From: Karstenula rhodostoma CBS 690.94
Lineage: Eukaryota > Ascomycota > Dothideomycetes > Pleosporales > Didymosphaeriaceae
DNA: 64,000 bases
Direction of reading: 5' to 3'
Assembly (NCBI GenBank): GCA_010093485.1
Contig: MU001495.1
Coordinates: 2,245,711 to 2,309,710, forward strand
Shown here: positions 43,318 through 54,049 of the stretch, piece after piece
How the letters are laid out: the number at the start of each line of letters is the position of its first letter
Position numbering within the stretch: position 1 is the stretch's first letter
Translations under genes and position numbers: made by a program
Notes under the pieces: generated by a model
Told to the model about the DNA's origin: nothing
Database searches by the model: none
Seen by the model: the letters and a program-made list of their open reading frames with translations, nothing else

Positions 43318-45141
43318 ATGCGTTCCCTTGCTCTGCATGCCAACATGTCTCCCCTCGCCGCCCTTGTCTTTGGTGCTGTTATTGCAACTCAAGCAGCCGC
43401 GACGTCCGGACAAACTTTCGACTATGTCATCGTCGGCGCAGGCCCAGCTGGTCTCGTACTTGCGAACCGGCTGTCGGCAGATCCCAGCGTCACGGTCGCC
43501 GTAATCGAAGCTGGAGCCGACGAACGGTACAATCCGCTCGTGACGGACGTCGAAGGCCTCTTCCTAGGGATCGGATCTGCGCTTGATTGGGGCTACCCCA
43601 GCGCGCCGCAGAAATATGCGCTGAACCGGAGTCTCACGTATTCGGGGGGGAAAGGCTTGGGAGGAACCACGTTGATCAACGGCATGACGTATTTGCGCGC
43701 CGAGAGAGAGCAGGTCGACCAGTGGGAGACATTTGGCAACGATGGGTGGAACTGGGATAGCGTGTACGAGTATTACCGGTTGCAAGAGCACTTTCAGACC
43801 CCAAGCCCGGAGAATGCGGGGAATGGCGCTACATTCGACGAGGGGCTTCACGGGTACGACGGGGAGCTTGCGGTGGGCTGGAACGAGTATTTTGTCAAGC
43901 AAGGGTTCTTTGAGATATTGAAAAATACGAGCGAGAGCATTGGGGTCAGGTGGAACAAGGACGCCAATGGTGGGAGAATGGGTGGCTTCTCGACTTGGCC
44001 TTTCACGCAGAACTCGTCCACGAACACACGCGAAGACGCGGCGAATGCGTTTTATTACCCCATTGCAGGACAGCGCGCGAACTTGAAAGTCTTTCTCAAC
44101 ACCACGGCAACCCGTATCATTTGGGCAGAGAAATACGGATCAGCAGACGCAGTTGCCAAAGCGGTCGAAGTCCTCACTTCGAGCAATGCCACCGACTGTC
44201 TGCATGCCGCGCGGGAGGTTATCCTCTCCGCTGGCTCTCTTCGCTCTCCTGCGCTCTTGGAGCTTTCTGGTGTTGGCAACCCTGTCATTCTTGAAACCCT
44301 AGGCATCGAATCAGTCATCGACCTTCCCGCTGTCGGCGCCAATCTACAAGACCAGCCCAACAGTGCGATATCGTACACTTCCACTACGAACTGGACCGGA
44401 TACCCAAGCTTCGTCACCTACTTCACGGCTTCTGATCTATTTGGTCCAGAATTAGATGACATAGTTGCCGAACTACGAGCAAACAGCAGCGACCTTGCCC
44501 GCAAAATCATCGCAGACCTGCCACCGAACGAGAGTACAGTCGAAAGAGAAGAGAGGTTGATCGAATTGCAACTTGATCTAGCGTGGTCGTCTACCAGCAC
44601 GGTCCCTCTCGTGGAAGCCGTCTGGTTCCCCGTTGGCAACGCGATCAGCGTCGCATTCTGGGCGCTACTTCCCTTCTCTCGTGGCTCCGTCCACATAACT
44701 TCCACTTCACCACAACACACACCCAGCATCGATCCAAACTTCCTGCAGCTGCCAATCGACACCCTCGTCCAGACGGCCGCCGCCCTGAAGCTCCGCGAAT
44801 ACTTCGCCGCCGAACCACTGTCCAAGCACGTCGGCGCTGAAGTCGCGCCAGGCCCGGATGCCGTTCCTGCTGGCGCCGGGTTGAGAGATCCTTCGTGGTA
44901 TAAATGGATTGCCGGTGCTTTCGGGTCGAATTCGCACCCCGTGAGCACAGCTGCTATGAGGAGTAGGGACTTAGGTGGCGTTGTTGATGCTGAGGGGAGG
45001 GTATATGGGGCGAAAAATGTGAGGGTTGTAGATGCGAGCGTTTTCCCAACACAGATTAGTGGGCATTTGAGCGCGAGTATTTATGCTATTGCTGGAAAGA
45101 TTGCGGATGGGATGACCAGGGGGAGGAGTCGAGAAGTCTAG
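43318..45141 (+). CDS. Secreted GMC oxidoreductase
   Basis: Intronless, 607 aa; a start nine codons later (MSPLAAL) is also possible and gives a cleaner signal peptide ending near ATS. The FAD dinucleotide fold is VIVGAGPAGLVLANRL (residues 37-52). GGKGLGGTTLINGMTYLRA is the GMC signature 1 region, and AGSLRSPALLELSGVG is signature 2. The active-site pair is His540 (SNSHPVSTAAM) and His583 (ISGHLSAS), 43 residues apart as in glucose oxidase, where both positions are His. It therefore belongs to the glucose-oxidase/glucose dehydrogenase-type GMC group and should oxidise an alcohol or sugar; the substrate is not determined. Many N-glycosylation sequons fit secretion. Confidence 0.93.
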   Translation: MRSLALHANMSPLAALVFGAVIATQAAATSGQTFDYVIVGAGPAGLVLANRLSADPSVTVAVIEAGADERYNPLVTDVEGLFLGIGSALDWGYPSAPQKYALNRSLTYSGGKGLGGTTLINGMTYLRAEREQVDQWETFGNDGWNWDSVYEYYRLQEHFQTPSPENAGNGATFDEGLHGYDGELAVGWNEYFVKQGFFEILKNTSESIGVRWNKDANGGRMGGFSTWPFTQNSSTNTREDAANAFYYPIAGQRANLKVFLNTTATRIIWAEKYGSADAVAKAVEVLTSSNATDCLHAAREVILSAGSLRSPALLELSGVGNPVILETLGIESVIDLPAVGANLQDQPNSAISYTSTTNWTGYPSFVTYFTASDLFGPELDDIVAELRANSSDLARKIIADLPPNESTVEREERLIELQLDLAWSSTSTVPLVEAVWFPVGNAISVAFWALLPFSRGSVHITSTSPQHTPSIDPNFLQLPIDTLVQTAAALKLREYFAAEPLSKHVGAEVAPGPDAVPAGAGLRDPSWYKWIAGAFGSNSHPVSTAAMRSRDLGGVVDAEGRVYGAKNVRVVDASVFPTQISGHLSASIYAIAGKIADGMTRGRSREV

Positions 45142-45553
45142 GTAGAGATTTTCAATGATACAAGTACCAGATGTTGAGATTTTGTCTACGGACGAGACTT
45201 TGAGCTGTCTGTCCCTTGTTAAAAATTTGATACGTTGTAGTACCCTAAGAGGAGCAATCTGGTATTTTGATCTGTATTTTGCGGTTCATAGGGGTGTTGT
45301 ATGAGATTGCTGATATCGTACCACTGGGTGCATTCTGCTATCAGTGGAACAAGTGATGTGCGTCTTGGTATCAGTTTCTGTTAGAATTGCCGACCGCTTT
45401 TAAGCATCTCGGGGAGTCCCGATTGCACTTAGCAGTCCTACCCCACTCTTTCGAAGAGCTTGCTGTATCGGGAAAGCGTCCTCCCCTCCCACGTTATCTT
45501 CGAACCCTCCCACTGATTCGCAACAACAACCACCGAGACTCAACCACTCGAAT
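45142..45553. other. Intergenic between GMC and oxygenase genes
   Basis: 412 bp, no coding signal. Confidence 0.5.
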
Positions 45554-46760
45554 ATGGCTACAGCTACAGTCCAGCCCATTACGACCGGCTCCATCACCAA
45601 GCATGAAGCCCGTTCAACCGCTCATGGCTACTTGCAATCTCGTCTTGCAGCTAAAGACGAGATAAGCGACGCTGACTTTACGATACCCGTGATTGATCTA
45701 ACGCCATCATTCTCTGCGTCTCTAGAAGACCGCAAAGCCGTAGCCGCCCAGATACGACAAGCTTGCACTACTTCAGGATTCTTCTACGTTACCCACCATG
45801 GTATTCCTTCCAGCACGCTGCAGTCTATCTTACAGCAAGCGGAACGCTTTTTCAAGCTTCCATTGGATTCTAAACAAGATCTGCATATCAAAACGAGCAA
45901 GTATGGATATGGGTGGGAGCCTAGTGAATATACATCGCTTGCCGGCGACTTGGAGTCTAAAGAAGGTTTCAACTTCGGGTACGAGGAGGGTTTAGACCAG
46001 AGTGGGGGAGATGGAAAATACAGGAACCTAGACGGAAGTGATGAGAAAGCAAATCTGTGGCCGAAGAAAGAGGAATTGCCGGGCTTTTATGAGCATGTTG
46101 GCGAGTATTACGGTGCCGTGAGTCTACCCCGCAGGATTGATCGCTCTATCAGCTAACACGGGCTAGGTCCTGAATCTTTCTCGCCACATGTTCAGACTCT
46201 TTGCTCTTTCGCTAGATCTACCAGAGGATCATTTTGATGCCATGGTCACGCATCCGGGAGGCATCGCGCGCTTACTGTACTACCCTCCACCCAAGAATCC
46301 GCAACCCACTGTATCCGAACCAGTTGAGGAAAAGGAACACATTGGCTTGGGTGCCCATTCTGACTACGAGTGCTTCACACTCTTACTTTCTTCGACTACG
46401 CCTGGCCTCGAGATCCTCAAACCGTCTGGTCACTGGCACGTTGCGACCCACATCCCTGACGCTTTCATCATCAACGTCGCAGACTTTATGATGCGGTGGA
46501 CAAACGACGTGTACAAGTCGACTGTTCATCGCGTTGTCAATAGGAGCAACCAGGTCAGATACAGCGTGCCGTTCTTTTTCTCCGTCAACTATGAGGAGGT
46601 CATCGAGACGCTGCCGACATGCTTGAAAGAGGGAAAGAAGCCAAAATACCCCCCCATCGGAGCGGGAGAGTATATTCTCGAGCGATTGAATGCTACAACG
46701 AAAGATGGCGCGGGCTTCTATGGGAACGCCGAGGTGTTTGAGAAAGACGTTGCGCAATAG
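45554..46760 (+). CDS. 2-oxoglutarate/Fe(II) oxygenase, IPNS-like
   Basis: Exons 45554-46117 and 46167-46760 (49-nt intron, phase 0) give 385 aa. The N-terminal DIOX_N part has FTIPVIDLTPSF and GFFYVTHHGIP. The double-stranded beta-helix core carries the iron triad His252-x-Asp254 (GAHSDYE) and His309 (STVHRV), with the 2-oxoglutarate-binding pair Arg319-x-Ser321 (VRYSVPFF). All catalytic residues are intact, so it is probably active. Family members hydroxylate or desaturate small molecules in fungal and plant metabolism. It is soluble with no targeting signal, and follows the GMC gene on the same strand; a shared pathway is only speculative. Confidence 0.93.
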
Positions 46761-47165
46761 GTGGTATATAGAAGGTAGGTAGATTATTCCATTAATAGAA
46801 CGGCGCACTCACTTAGTCAAACGATGTGATCAGAGCACGTAGGAAGCATCGCTTAGACGTAAGGCGTATTCTTTCTCGCGCGTATGTTAGATCTATGTTC
46901 CGGCCCCCAGTCGCAGAACAAGTTACACCCCAACAAGCAGCCAACCAACGAGCTTCGCCTGCCCTGCGCCTCGCCGGGCGTAAATGTAATCAGTAGTCAT
47001 TGGATGCGCAAAATCCCACACATGTACCATCGACCTTACCTTGACAATTAAGGTCGGTTGCTCCGCCCGAAACCATGGGCCTTAAACTGCAAGGTCCGCC
47101 AGTGCGGATAGCACGACCAAGGAGTAGGTCTTTGTGTCTCGCATTCTCTGTTATCTACCATAAAA
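46761..47165. other. Intergenic
   Basis: 405 bp, nothing supportable. Confidence 0.5.
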
Positions 47166-48050
47166 ATGTCCAACCTGCCAGAGGTGGCATCGTCACCACC
47201 GGGTCTCGAGGTCGATCATGCAGCGTCTGCACCAGGTGTCCATTACGTTGCTCCACAGTACTATGGAGAGCAACATCAACCACTGCCCTCAAAGAGTGAA
47301 TATGCTCTGGTCGGAAGCGAGGATAGGAGTGCGCCAGAAAGCTCACCAATGATCTGCGGTGTACGAAGATCAACGTTTTGGCTCGCGATCATACTAGGTG
47401 TAGTGGTCGTAGCTGCAGCAGTGGGAGGAGGTGTCGGCGGGTCTCTCGCGGTGTCGAATGCAAAGTAAGTCGCCATTCTTCCAGTTCGAGCGCATTGTCA
47501 CGTTATCGAGCGACCTACCACAGACCTTCTTCTAGTTTATGCCAAATCACTGACCCGCCTCAGATCCGACGCACAATCCAGTAACCCAGTATCAGCACGA
47601 GAGACAGTCACCGTCACGGCTACGGTCTGCTCCGCCTCCGGCTCCGAACCCACATCCACATCAATCTCCGAAGACGATCCACCATACGTTCCCAGGGAGC
47701 CATGGAGGGTCAACAGCATAAATGGATCCTGTCCCTCCCCTATCATACAGAACACCCACGTCGACGAGAGATCCGACGACCGATACAACTGCCGGGAGAG
47801 CACCGACATGGGAGGCTACGACATCATGTGGTTTACAGCGTACACGCTGCAGGCGTGCGTCGATGCGTGCAGCACGTACAATGACGCTAACATGACGACC
47901 ACGCCGTGCAAAGGGGTGGCGCTGGCGCTGGACATGAGGCAACAGTATTACGAGAATGGTGGGGCGAATTGCTGGTTGAAGTCCGCAGCAGATGAAGACA
48001 AACTCTACGACAAAAAGACCACTACGTTCGCGTGGTTGGTGGATGGGTGA
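47166..48050 (+). CDS. Single-span membrane protein with Cys-containing outer domain
   Basis: Exons 47166-47464 and 47564-48050 (99-nt intron, phase 2) give 261 aa. The N-terminal 70 residues are Pro/Ser-rich and polar (likely cytosolic). A transmembrane helix follows at about residues 74-95 (FWLAIILGVVVVAAAVGGG). Next comes a Ser/Thr/Val stretch, then a domain with spaced cysteines (GSCPSP, YNCRES, ACVDAC, TPCKG, ANCWLK) and the pattern YTLQACVDACSTYN, similar in style to PAN/WSC-like modules in ascomycete surface proteins. Type II topology with the Cys domain outside is inferred. Specific function unknown. Confidence 0.8.
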
Positions 48051-48603
48051 TTGGAAAGGGGAGGAGGGAAGATTCTTATTCTTCTGTTGTTGATAGCGTT
48101 GATCTACTTATGCGTTACGTTTCAGGCGGTTCTGAGAGTAGATAAGGGAAGATGTAACATACCTTGGATGGGGGGCGCATTGGAGCGATGTTCACGAAGG
48201 AAACCCCTCGTTACATGCTGGTCAGGAAACGTGAGTGGAAATGATTTGGTTTGACGGGAGGTTTTATTGAGCAATTGTGTTCACGTCGGCCACCGGTGCT
48301 TAGGATGGAGAGATAGAATCGTGGAGTCGGCACAAGGAGCACTTGAGGCTTGATAATGCAGAGCTGCAAGGGATACATATACAAAGAGATATATGCAAAA
48401 GGCTGCGCTGTCCGTTAGGAAAACCCTTGATTTTGATTCGTTGTCGTCTCGTGGTTTCGTCAAGCTTCAACCTACCATAGGTAGGCTGCTGCCTAACACA
48501 GGCTACGCACGGCCCTTGGAAAACGCTACTACACCCTATACGGACCTCGCTCTTCATTTTCGCCCTTCATCCCGATAACAGCAGAAGTCTATGCTGCCAG
48601 ACT
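48051..48603. other. Intergenic
   Basis: About 0.55 kb, no supportable gene. Confidence 0.45.
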
Positions 48604-49953
48604 ATGGCACAAGACGCGCATGGTGGGCCGTGTTTGGCTACCTTGAGCAACGAGCTCTTACTAGAAATTGCCACGCACCTCGAACGCGACTATCAATACA
48701 CTAGCCCGCAATCGACATCGCTCAAGAATCTATCCCTTGTCAATCACCACTTCAGATGGCTTCTACGGCCTCTGCTTATGAGGTCAATTGTGCTAGCAAA
48801 ACCTCCCAGTCTTGCTGGCCAGACATCCTTAAGGTGGCAACCCAGCGTCCGAGTATGGAACCAAATGCGCGAGGGCATCCACTTCTTTTCCGTGGATGCC
48901 AACATGCACAGCCAGATAAAGAAAATGCAGTTAGAAATTCCCGTATATATCGATGAGGCGGAGAAGTTCAGAAACAGCAAAACACCAACGCCCAAAGACG
49001 AAATTGTAAAGTTTCTCACAAAACTCACCAGCCTCGAGCACCTACACCTTCAGACCCCACCCGAATGTAATTCATCCGCACTCGACTACGCTCGAAAACC
49101 AAAGTATTTAGCACGGCGTGTCTCCGTTGCGGACCCAGCCTGCCGATACTACCTAGATTCACTTCCACTCTACGCTCGGATAATGGACGACATTATACCG
49201 CCGCTGTGCTTTGCCAACGTCACCACCCTAGTGGTTGACCAAACCATGGTCTTCCTCCTGGAGCATTGTCCCCGCGTCCGGCATCTCGGTCTGTTCAATT
49301 CCAAAGACGAATATCGCTCCCCTTTTGTCGGTTTCGGCTACTATTCAAAGTTTGCACCGCACGTCACACATGTGGAAGCGAGGGCCCGCTGGTCATCAGC
49401 CGAGATACCCCGTCTCATACGAGCTTGGCCAAATCTGCAACATCTCGGCGTCTTCCCGGCCAACGATCCAGAACCTCTGAAACTAGGCACCCTTTTGAAG
49501 GATTTGGCCCGCTCTTCCAAACGTTTCAAAGTATTGAAACTCGCGGGGTTCTGCGTAGACAGCTTCTGGGCAAGTGGACCCGTACGGTTGAGCAATCTCT
49601 TTCTGAACACGGAAAATGTCCTTGCGCACTGGATAAATCTCTCGGAAGAGATCGAATTGCCGTGGGAGACGTTTTCACGCGAGCATGCGGGTCAAAAGAT
49701 CATGATCGATGTGATGGAGATGGTGTTTCGTAGCCTTGGGGATTTGGATGAGTGTCGGATCGGAGACGTTGCAGGCGCTCGGAGAGTGTGGGACGATCAT
49801 CCTTCGGATTACAGCGGAGAATTTCTGCGTCCTCATGGTGACGGTCATGATGGTCAACCGTGGACGCTGAGGTTCAATTGGCTTGAGAACGCTGAGCTTC
49901 GCGGGCCAGTCAAGGGGAAATGGGATGGGGATTGGTTGTTGCGACAGATTTGA
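48604..49953 (+). CDS. F-box-like protein
   Basis: Intronless, 449 aa. Residues 12-30 (LATLSNELLLEIATHLE) match the first F-box helices, and LKNLSLVNHHFRWLLRPLL completes the motif. The remainder has irregular leucine-rich segments (LTSLEHLHL, HCPRVRHLGLF, AWPNLQHLGVF, RFKVLKLAGF) consistent with a curved recognition surface. It resembles the 20870-22015 product in layout but not in close sequence, so recent duplication is unlikely. A role as an SCF adaptor is inferred. Confidence 0.75.
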   Translation: MAQDAHGGPCLATLSNELLLEIATHLERDYQYTSPQSTSLKNLSLVNHHFRWLLRPLLMRSIVLAKPPSLAGQTSLRWQPSVRVWNQMREGIHFFSVDANMHSQIKKMQLEIPVYIDEAEKFRNSKTPTPKDEIVKFLTKLTSLEHLHLQTPPECNSSALDYARKPKYLARRVSVADPACRYYLDSLPLYARIMDDIIPPLCFANVTTLVVDQTMVFLLEHCPRVRHLGLFNSKDEYRSPFVGFGYYSKFAPHVTHVEARARWSSAEIPRLIRAWPNLQHLGVFPANDPEPLKLGTLLKDLARSSKRFKVLKLAGFCVDSFWASGPVRLSNLFLNTENVLAHWINLSEEIELPWETFSREHAGQKIMIDVMEMVFRSLGDLDECRIGDVAGARRVWDDHPSDYSGEFLRPHGDGHDGQPWTLRFNWLENAELRGPVKGKWDGDWLLRQI

Positions 49954-50034
49954 GCTCCAGCACCGGTGAGTTTGGTGACCGCAAGCTTTTGGATCTTGTT
50001 TATTTAATGCTGATGTCTTCATAGGTCCTTCACG
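49954..50034. other. Short spacer
   Basis: 81 bp between the F-box gene and the HET-like remnant; nothing seen. Confidence 0.4.
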
Positions 50035-50337
50035 CTAGCGCTTCCCCGTGCATGGTTCCTTCCAGATACTTACAAGCTGCCACCGACATTCACTCCCCTT
50101 TCTCATCATCAGTGGGTACTCACACTCTGCAACAACTATGATGGCATCTCTAATCTCCGTGCTATCGACCGCAATGCCCATGCGTCCCTTTGCCGAGATG
50201 AATAATCTGCTTGCGTGGAAATTACCACCCACACTCTGGCCATACAAGCCGAACACACCTCGTAGTGCACAACCTGCGGCTTTCTCAGTTTCCTGCCAGG
50301 TAGGAAAAATCTGAGAAGCTTTCTCGTCTCTAACCAT
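50035..50337 (-). pseudogene. Possible HET-protein C-terminal remnant
   Basis: A 100-codon open frame whose middle (ASRLFISAKGRMGIAVDS, then AIIVVAECEYPLMMR and WQLVSIW) resembles the C-terminal beta-strand tail found behind HET domains in ascomycetes (pattern R-x-F-x-x-x-x-x-G-x-x-G, then P-x-x-x-R, then LV). There is no HET domain upstream on this strand within the next several hundred bases, so if the similarity is real this is a fragment. It could also be a chance open frame. Confidence 0.28.
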
Positions 50338-50747
50338 AAAGCTTTTAGTCTTAGTTTTACTTCTTCCCCATCTTCATCGCTGTCCGAGAGATAAAAAGCC
50401 AACCCCCCGATACTGTAGGCTCCAAATAGTGATTTCAAGTCTTCAGTTGTGTATCGTCTCTTCTAAGTCGATTGTTAATGTGCGCGCCAGTCTCTCTGCC
50501 ATATCTTCCGCGCTTAGGATGATTTGGGGCTCAGAGGACGTTTAGACTAGGCGCTTCAGGCAGGAAAGTAAACTCTGAGGTTAGTTCAACATTGCCTTCC
50601 ACCTTATGCAGATGCCTCTAACCGAAAGGAGGAAGGTATAAATTGCTGACATACCTCAGCCTTGCGACAACCTTACATGTAACATCCGAATTCCATTATC
50701 CAAGCTATTAACTATATACTTGCAGCCTGTCGTCGCTGTCCAAGCTG
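50338..50747. other. Intergenic with TATA element
   Basis: Contains TATAAAT at 50637-50643, about 105 bp upstream of the next start codon; otherwise nothing supported. Confidence 0.4.
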
Positions 50748-51888
50748 ATGGACCAACCAAGCAATGCATTCTCATCTGACGGAACTGATCAGAAGGCAAA
50801 TGGTACAGTCAGCCCCGGGACGAATGGAAAACCACCCAACAAGGCTGCAAGCAATCTTCTTGGCCGCCAGCTCAATCTCGACGAGGTAATCCTTGTAGAC
50901 AAAGGCGGTCTGAGTGTCAAGCCTCTTGCCGGTGACGCAGCGACTGTAGACCTTTACTGCGACACTGGGAAGGGAATGTGTAAGTTGTGGCAATGCATGC
51001 AGAGTATATTGCGAACTCACTCAACCCCAGTACTACGGAAGCAAGTCAAAGACGAAGATCTGAAAGACACTCTCAATGTATTTCAGGCAATTCTCGCCAC
51101 CGCACACATCCTTACGCATCTCAGGGTCAAAACGACAATGCATCTCGACATATTCTACGCATTTGGTAGGTAGTTCACCATCTCAAAGTTTTGAATAGCC
51201 TTTTAGATCCGTCTTCTGATAACTATAGTCTCATTACCACGCCGGGTGATCATACACAGTGGGAGAGGGGCAACCACAGCATACTCGATAACACGACCCA
51301 GATTCTACGTGGAGCTGGCATGTCTAGCCTTCTCCTGAACAACATTCGGTCCGAGACTTGTTACTGGGCCAAGATGGGCGACCAACGATTCTTGAGGTAT
51401 GATAAAGAAGGGCATCTCGAAAAATTCGGTACGCGTTTGTTCTTCCACAACGTTGGCCCTGGAAGCTCACAGTATGCAGAGATCTGCTACCAGTTTCGTC
51501 ACGGATGGAACGCGCCCATCAGCTTCGTGCACATGATACGTACCCCGTCGGTTACGACGTATTTCTGTGTCAACTATCCACAGCCCACCTTCGCCCGCCT
51601 TCGCAGCTACTTGGAAGATGGCCATGGCAATGGATATCCGGATTCTCTCCTAGATGCTCTGGCCGCAGATGTTAGCTCGAAAAAGTGGCTTGTAGACATC
51701 GGCATCAGACGAGATGATCTAAGAATGAAGGTACGCCTCTGAACCAATTCTGCGTCGTTTCTACGCTGACGCGAGCCCAGGAAAACAAGTTCGACGAGTG
51801 GGCAAAGACGCAAAAGTCGAATGCCGAGTTCAAAGAGATTACGCCCGAGCTCCACCGTCTGTCGCGGGACTGGGTGTCGATGCGATGA
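50748..51888 (+). CDS. Hypothetical protein, 332 aa
   Basis: Four exons: 50748-50979, 51031-51165, 51207-51730 and 51781-51888; introns 51, 41 and 50 nt, all with good donors (GTAAGT, GTAGGT, GTACGC) and frame-preserving. The 41-nt intron is near the lower limit for fungi. I do not recognise the family. The N-terminal 30 residues are polar, then ILVDKGGLSVKPLAGDAATVDLY suggests a beta-rich fold. A helical segment LKDTLNVFQAILATAHILTHL follows, and the C-terminal exon is charged (DEWAKTQKSNAEFKEI). No signal peptide, membrane helix or catalytic motif is evident. The unbroken splicing supports a real gene. Confidence 0.7.
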
Positions 51889-52773
51889 CTTCCAGATCCA
51901 GCTGACTTTCTTGCACGACTCCTACCTCGCTCTCACTGAGGGAGAACGAAAACAGTCCGCCAGCTCCTTAGGCTTGTGTCACCAGCCCTCCAGCCAGCGC
52001 CAGCCCTTCCTGCACCCAAAACACAGTTCCAGTTCCAGTTCCACCACGCCCCCCGCCAAAATCTCATACCTACCCTGTAGTCATCCATCCATCACCCAGA
52101 AACCCCTCTTTCCTCACTTCACCCGATCCACAACAAATATAGAAGCGGACTTAACCCCATCACCTGATTTATGGTGGTTAAAGAACCTACGTATCAGCCA
52201 GGATCGTCCCTCTGCCGCAAGACCGACATGATCGACCCACCTGCGCTGGACCGGACTGGACAGGAAGATACGAGTAGATTGGGCGCTTAAACCCCAACCA
52301 CTCAAACGCGCCTTCCACTTCCCCCCTCCCCACGAAACACCCACAGCCCCAGCACGCACGCGCGTAGGCTGCGTGCGTAGCCGCTGTTACTGTCATGGCA
52401 CTCACCATGACCCGACAACAGCACCACCAAATAGCCGCTGTTATGGCACGCACATTAACCGTCAGCAGCAGCAAAACAAACACAAATGTCAACAAACAAT
52501 GCAGTCAGATTGAAGCAAGTGACTCGCCAAGCAAATCAATCATGGTATAAGTATCAAAGAAAGCAGCAGGCCAATGAGAAGACCAGGTATCGCTGTAGAA
52601 AGGCCGAGCAAAACGCTATGATGTACAACCAAATCAACAGACTAGAGCAGACGAGAGAGGCGGAAGAAGAAGAAGAGACCCAGCATATCCCGTGACAAGT
52701 AACGCCCATCCATCGCTGTCGTCCATCGTGAGAGAAACATTAAGTAAGGTAAAGCCTGAAAAGTGCAGGCATC
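51889..52773. other. Intergenic
   Basis: About 0.9 kb; a 69-codon charged open frame (52486-52695) was considered and not accepted. Confidence 0.4.
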
Positions 52774-54049
52774 TCAAGGCGCCTCGTCCGCCACGGGCTG
52801 GGGTTCTGAAGGCGCAGCATCCTCTTCCTGTGCGACAGCGACCACGTTCTCGTCCGCGTAGACAACGACACTCTCTTCCTCCTTCGCTGGTTTCTCTTCA
52901 GGCACAGATGGAGGCTCCTCCGCGGCACAGCTGAACTCGAACTCCTTACGCAGCCCACTCGGCCGCTCAATCCCCTTGTCGACAACAACATAGCTATCCT
53001 TGTCGCATCCCTCCCCGTAGAACTCGCTCGCAGGCAGATCCCCCAACGGCTTGCGATCTTCGTCCATGGCATCCTGCTTGACCTCCCTGAGCCTGGGCAT
53101 CTTCACACCAGCGCATGCTTCCAACCCCGTAGACTCGAGGGCGAGAGAAGAGGCACCGCGAGACTGGGCTTGGGAGAGGGCAAAGTCCGGCGGCGGGATG
53201 TTCTCCTTGCCGCGCTCGAGGTCCTCGTTGCGCGCTTTGGTCGCGGCGTCATCGTCGGACGAGATGTCGAGGACCGAGGCGGAGTGCTCCATCAGGTTGG
53301 CGGCTTCCTGCTCGACGGTGTCCTCGTGGATCTCGAAGAACCAAGCGTTGGGCATCGAATCCTCCACGTAGCTTGCGGGCGCAACGGGAGCCGGGACAGG
53401 GGCGGGAGCCGGGGTGGGGGTGGCGACGGGCTTGGGGGTGTAGTTGGAGATGGTTCCGCTGAGGGCTGCGTCGATGGAGAAGGGGAGCGCGGGGCTGCTG
53501 TGGGCGGAGAACGAGGGGGGGTCGACGCGGCGGAAGGGCGAGCTGGAAGCGCGGCGCTTGGAGAGGGCGCCGATGCGCTTGTGCTTTGGGGAGCCGCGGC
53601 TGTGGCTAATGGGGGTGGAGGCGGTGGTGTTTGGTGAGGAGAGGGCCTTGCGCACGGATGGGATGGAAGGCGAGGCGGTGAGAGGTTCCCTGGTCTTCAG
53701 CGGCGAGGACACCAGCGCGAACTTTGACGGCGTGGAGAATGCATCGGTGGTCTTGGACTTCTTGGAGGGCGAGTTGAAGCTTGAAGGGTCGACGTTCTCG
53801 GAATCGTCGTCCTCGAAGATGGCAGGGCCGCGGCTGCGCTTCCCTGTGGATGCGGTGGGGCTTGGCTTGAGTGGAGACGCGAACTTGGAGTTGGACTCGG
53901 GCGTGAAAGCTGGAGGTGACGCGTTTAGCGATTGCATCATCGACTACGGAGGTCGACTGCTTACCATGCTGCCTGTTCTTTGCGCTCTGGAGGGCGTGGA
54001 GGCGCGGGGCGCCTAGCTCGGCGAAGGGCTGGCGCGTAAAGAGGGCCAT
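52774..54049 (-). CDS. Ser/Pro-rich conserved fungal protein, probably nuclear
   Basis: Exons 54049-53965 and 53909-52774 (55-nt intron, phase 1) give 406 aa. The N-terminus MALFTRQPFAELGAPRLHAL and the following QSAKNRQ block are a conserved start found in ascomycete proteins of unknown function; the splice joins it to AFTPESNSKF. The rest is low-complexity: a DDDSENVDP motif, SPSKKSK and PKHKRIGALSKRRA basic clusters (NLS-like), many SP/TP sites that could be phosphorylated by proline-directed kinases, and an AP-repeat linker. A better-ordered block follows (WFFEIHEDTVEQEAANLME and SVLDISSDDD) before an acidic end. A cell-cycle-linked nuclear role is a guess; no enzyme domain is seen. Confidence 0.75.

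Noticed and set aside
52486..52695. 69-codon charged plus-strand frame (MSTNNAVRLKQ...)
   Set aside because: No splice extension, no family match and an isolated position in 3' flanking sequence; kept out for lack of evidence.
53170..53637. Gly-rich plus-strand frame
   Set aside because: Antisense to the Ser/Pro-rich protein; Gly/Val/Glu runs come from reverse-complemented Pro/Ser codons.
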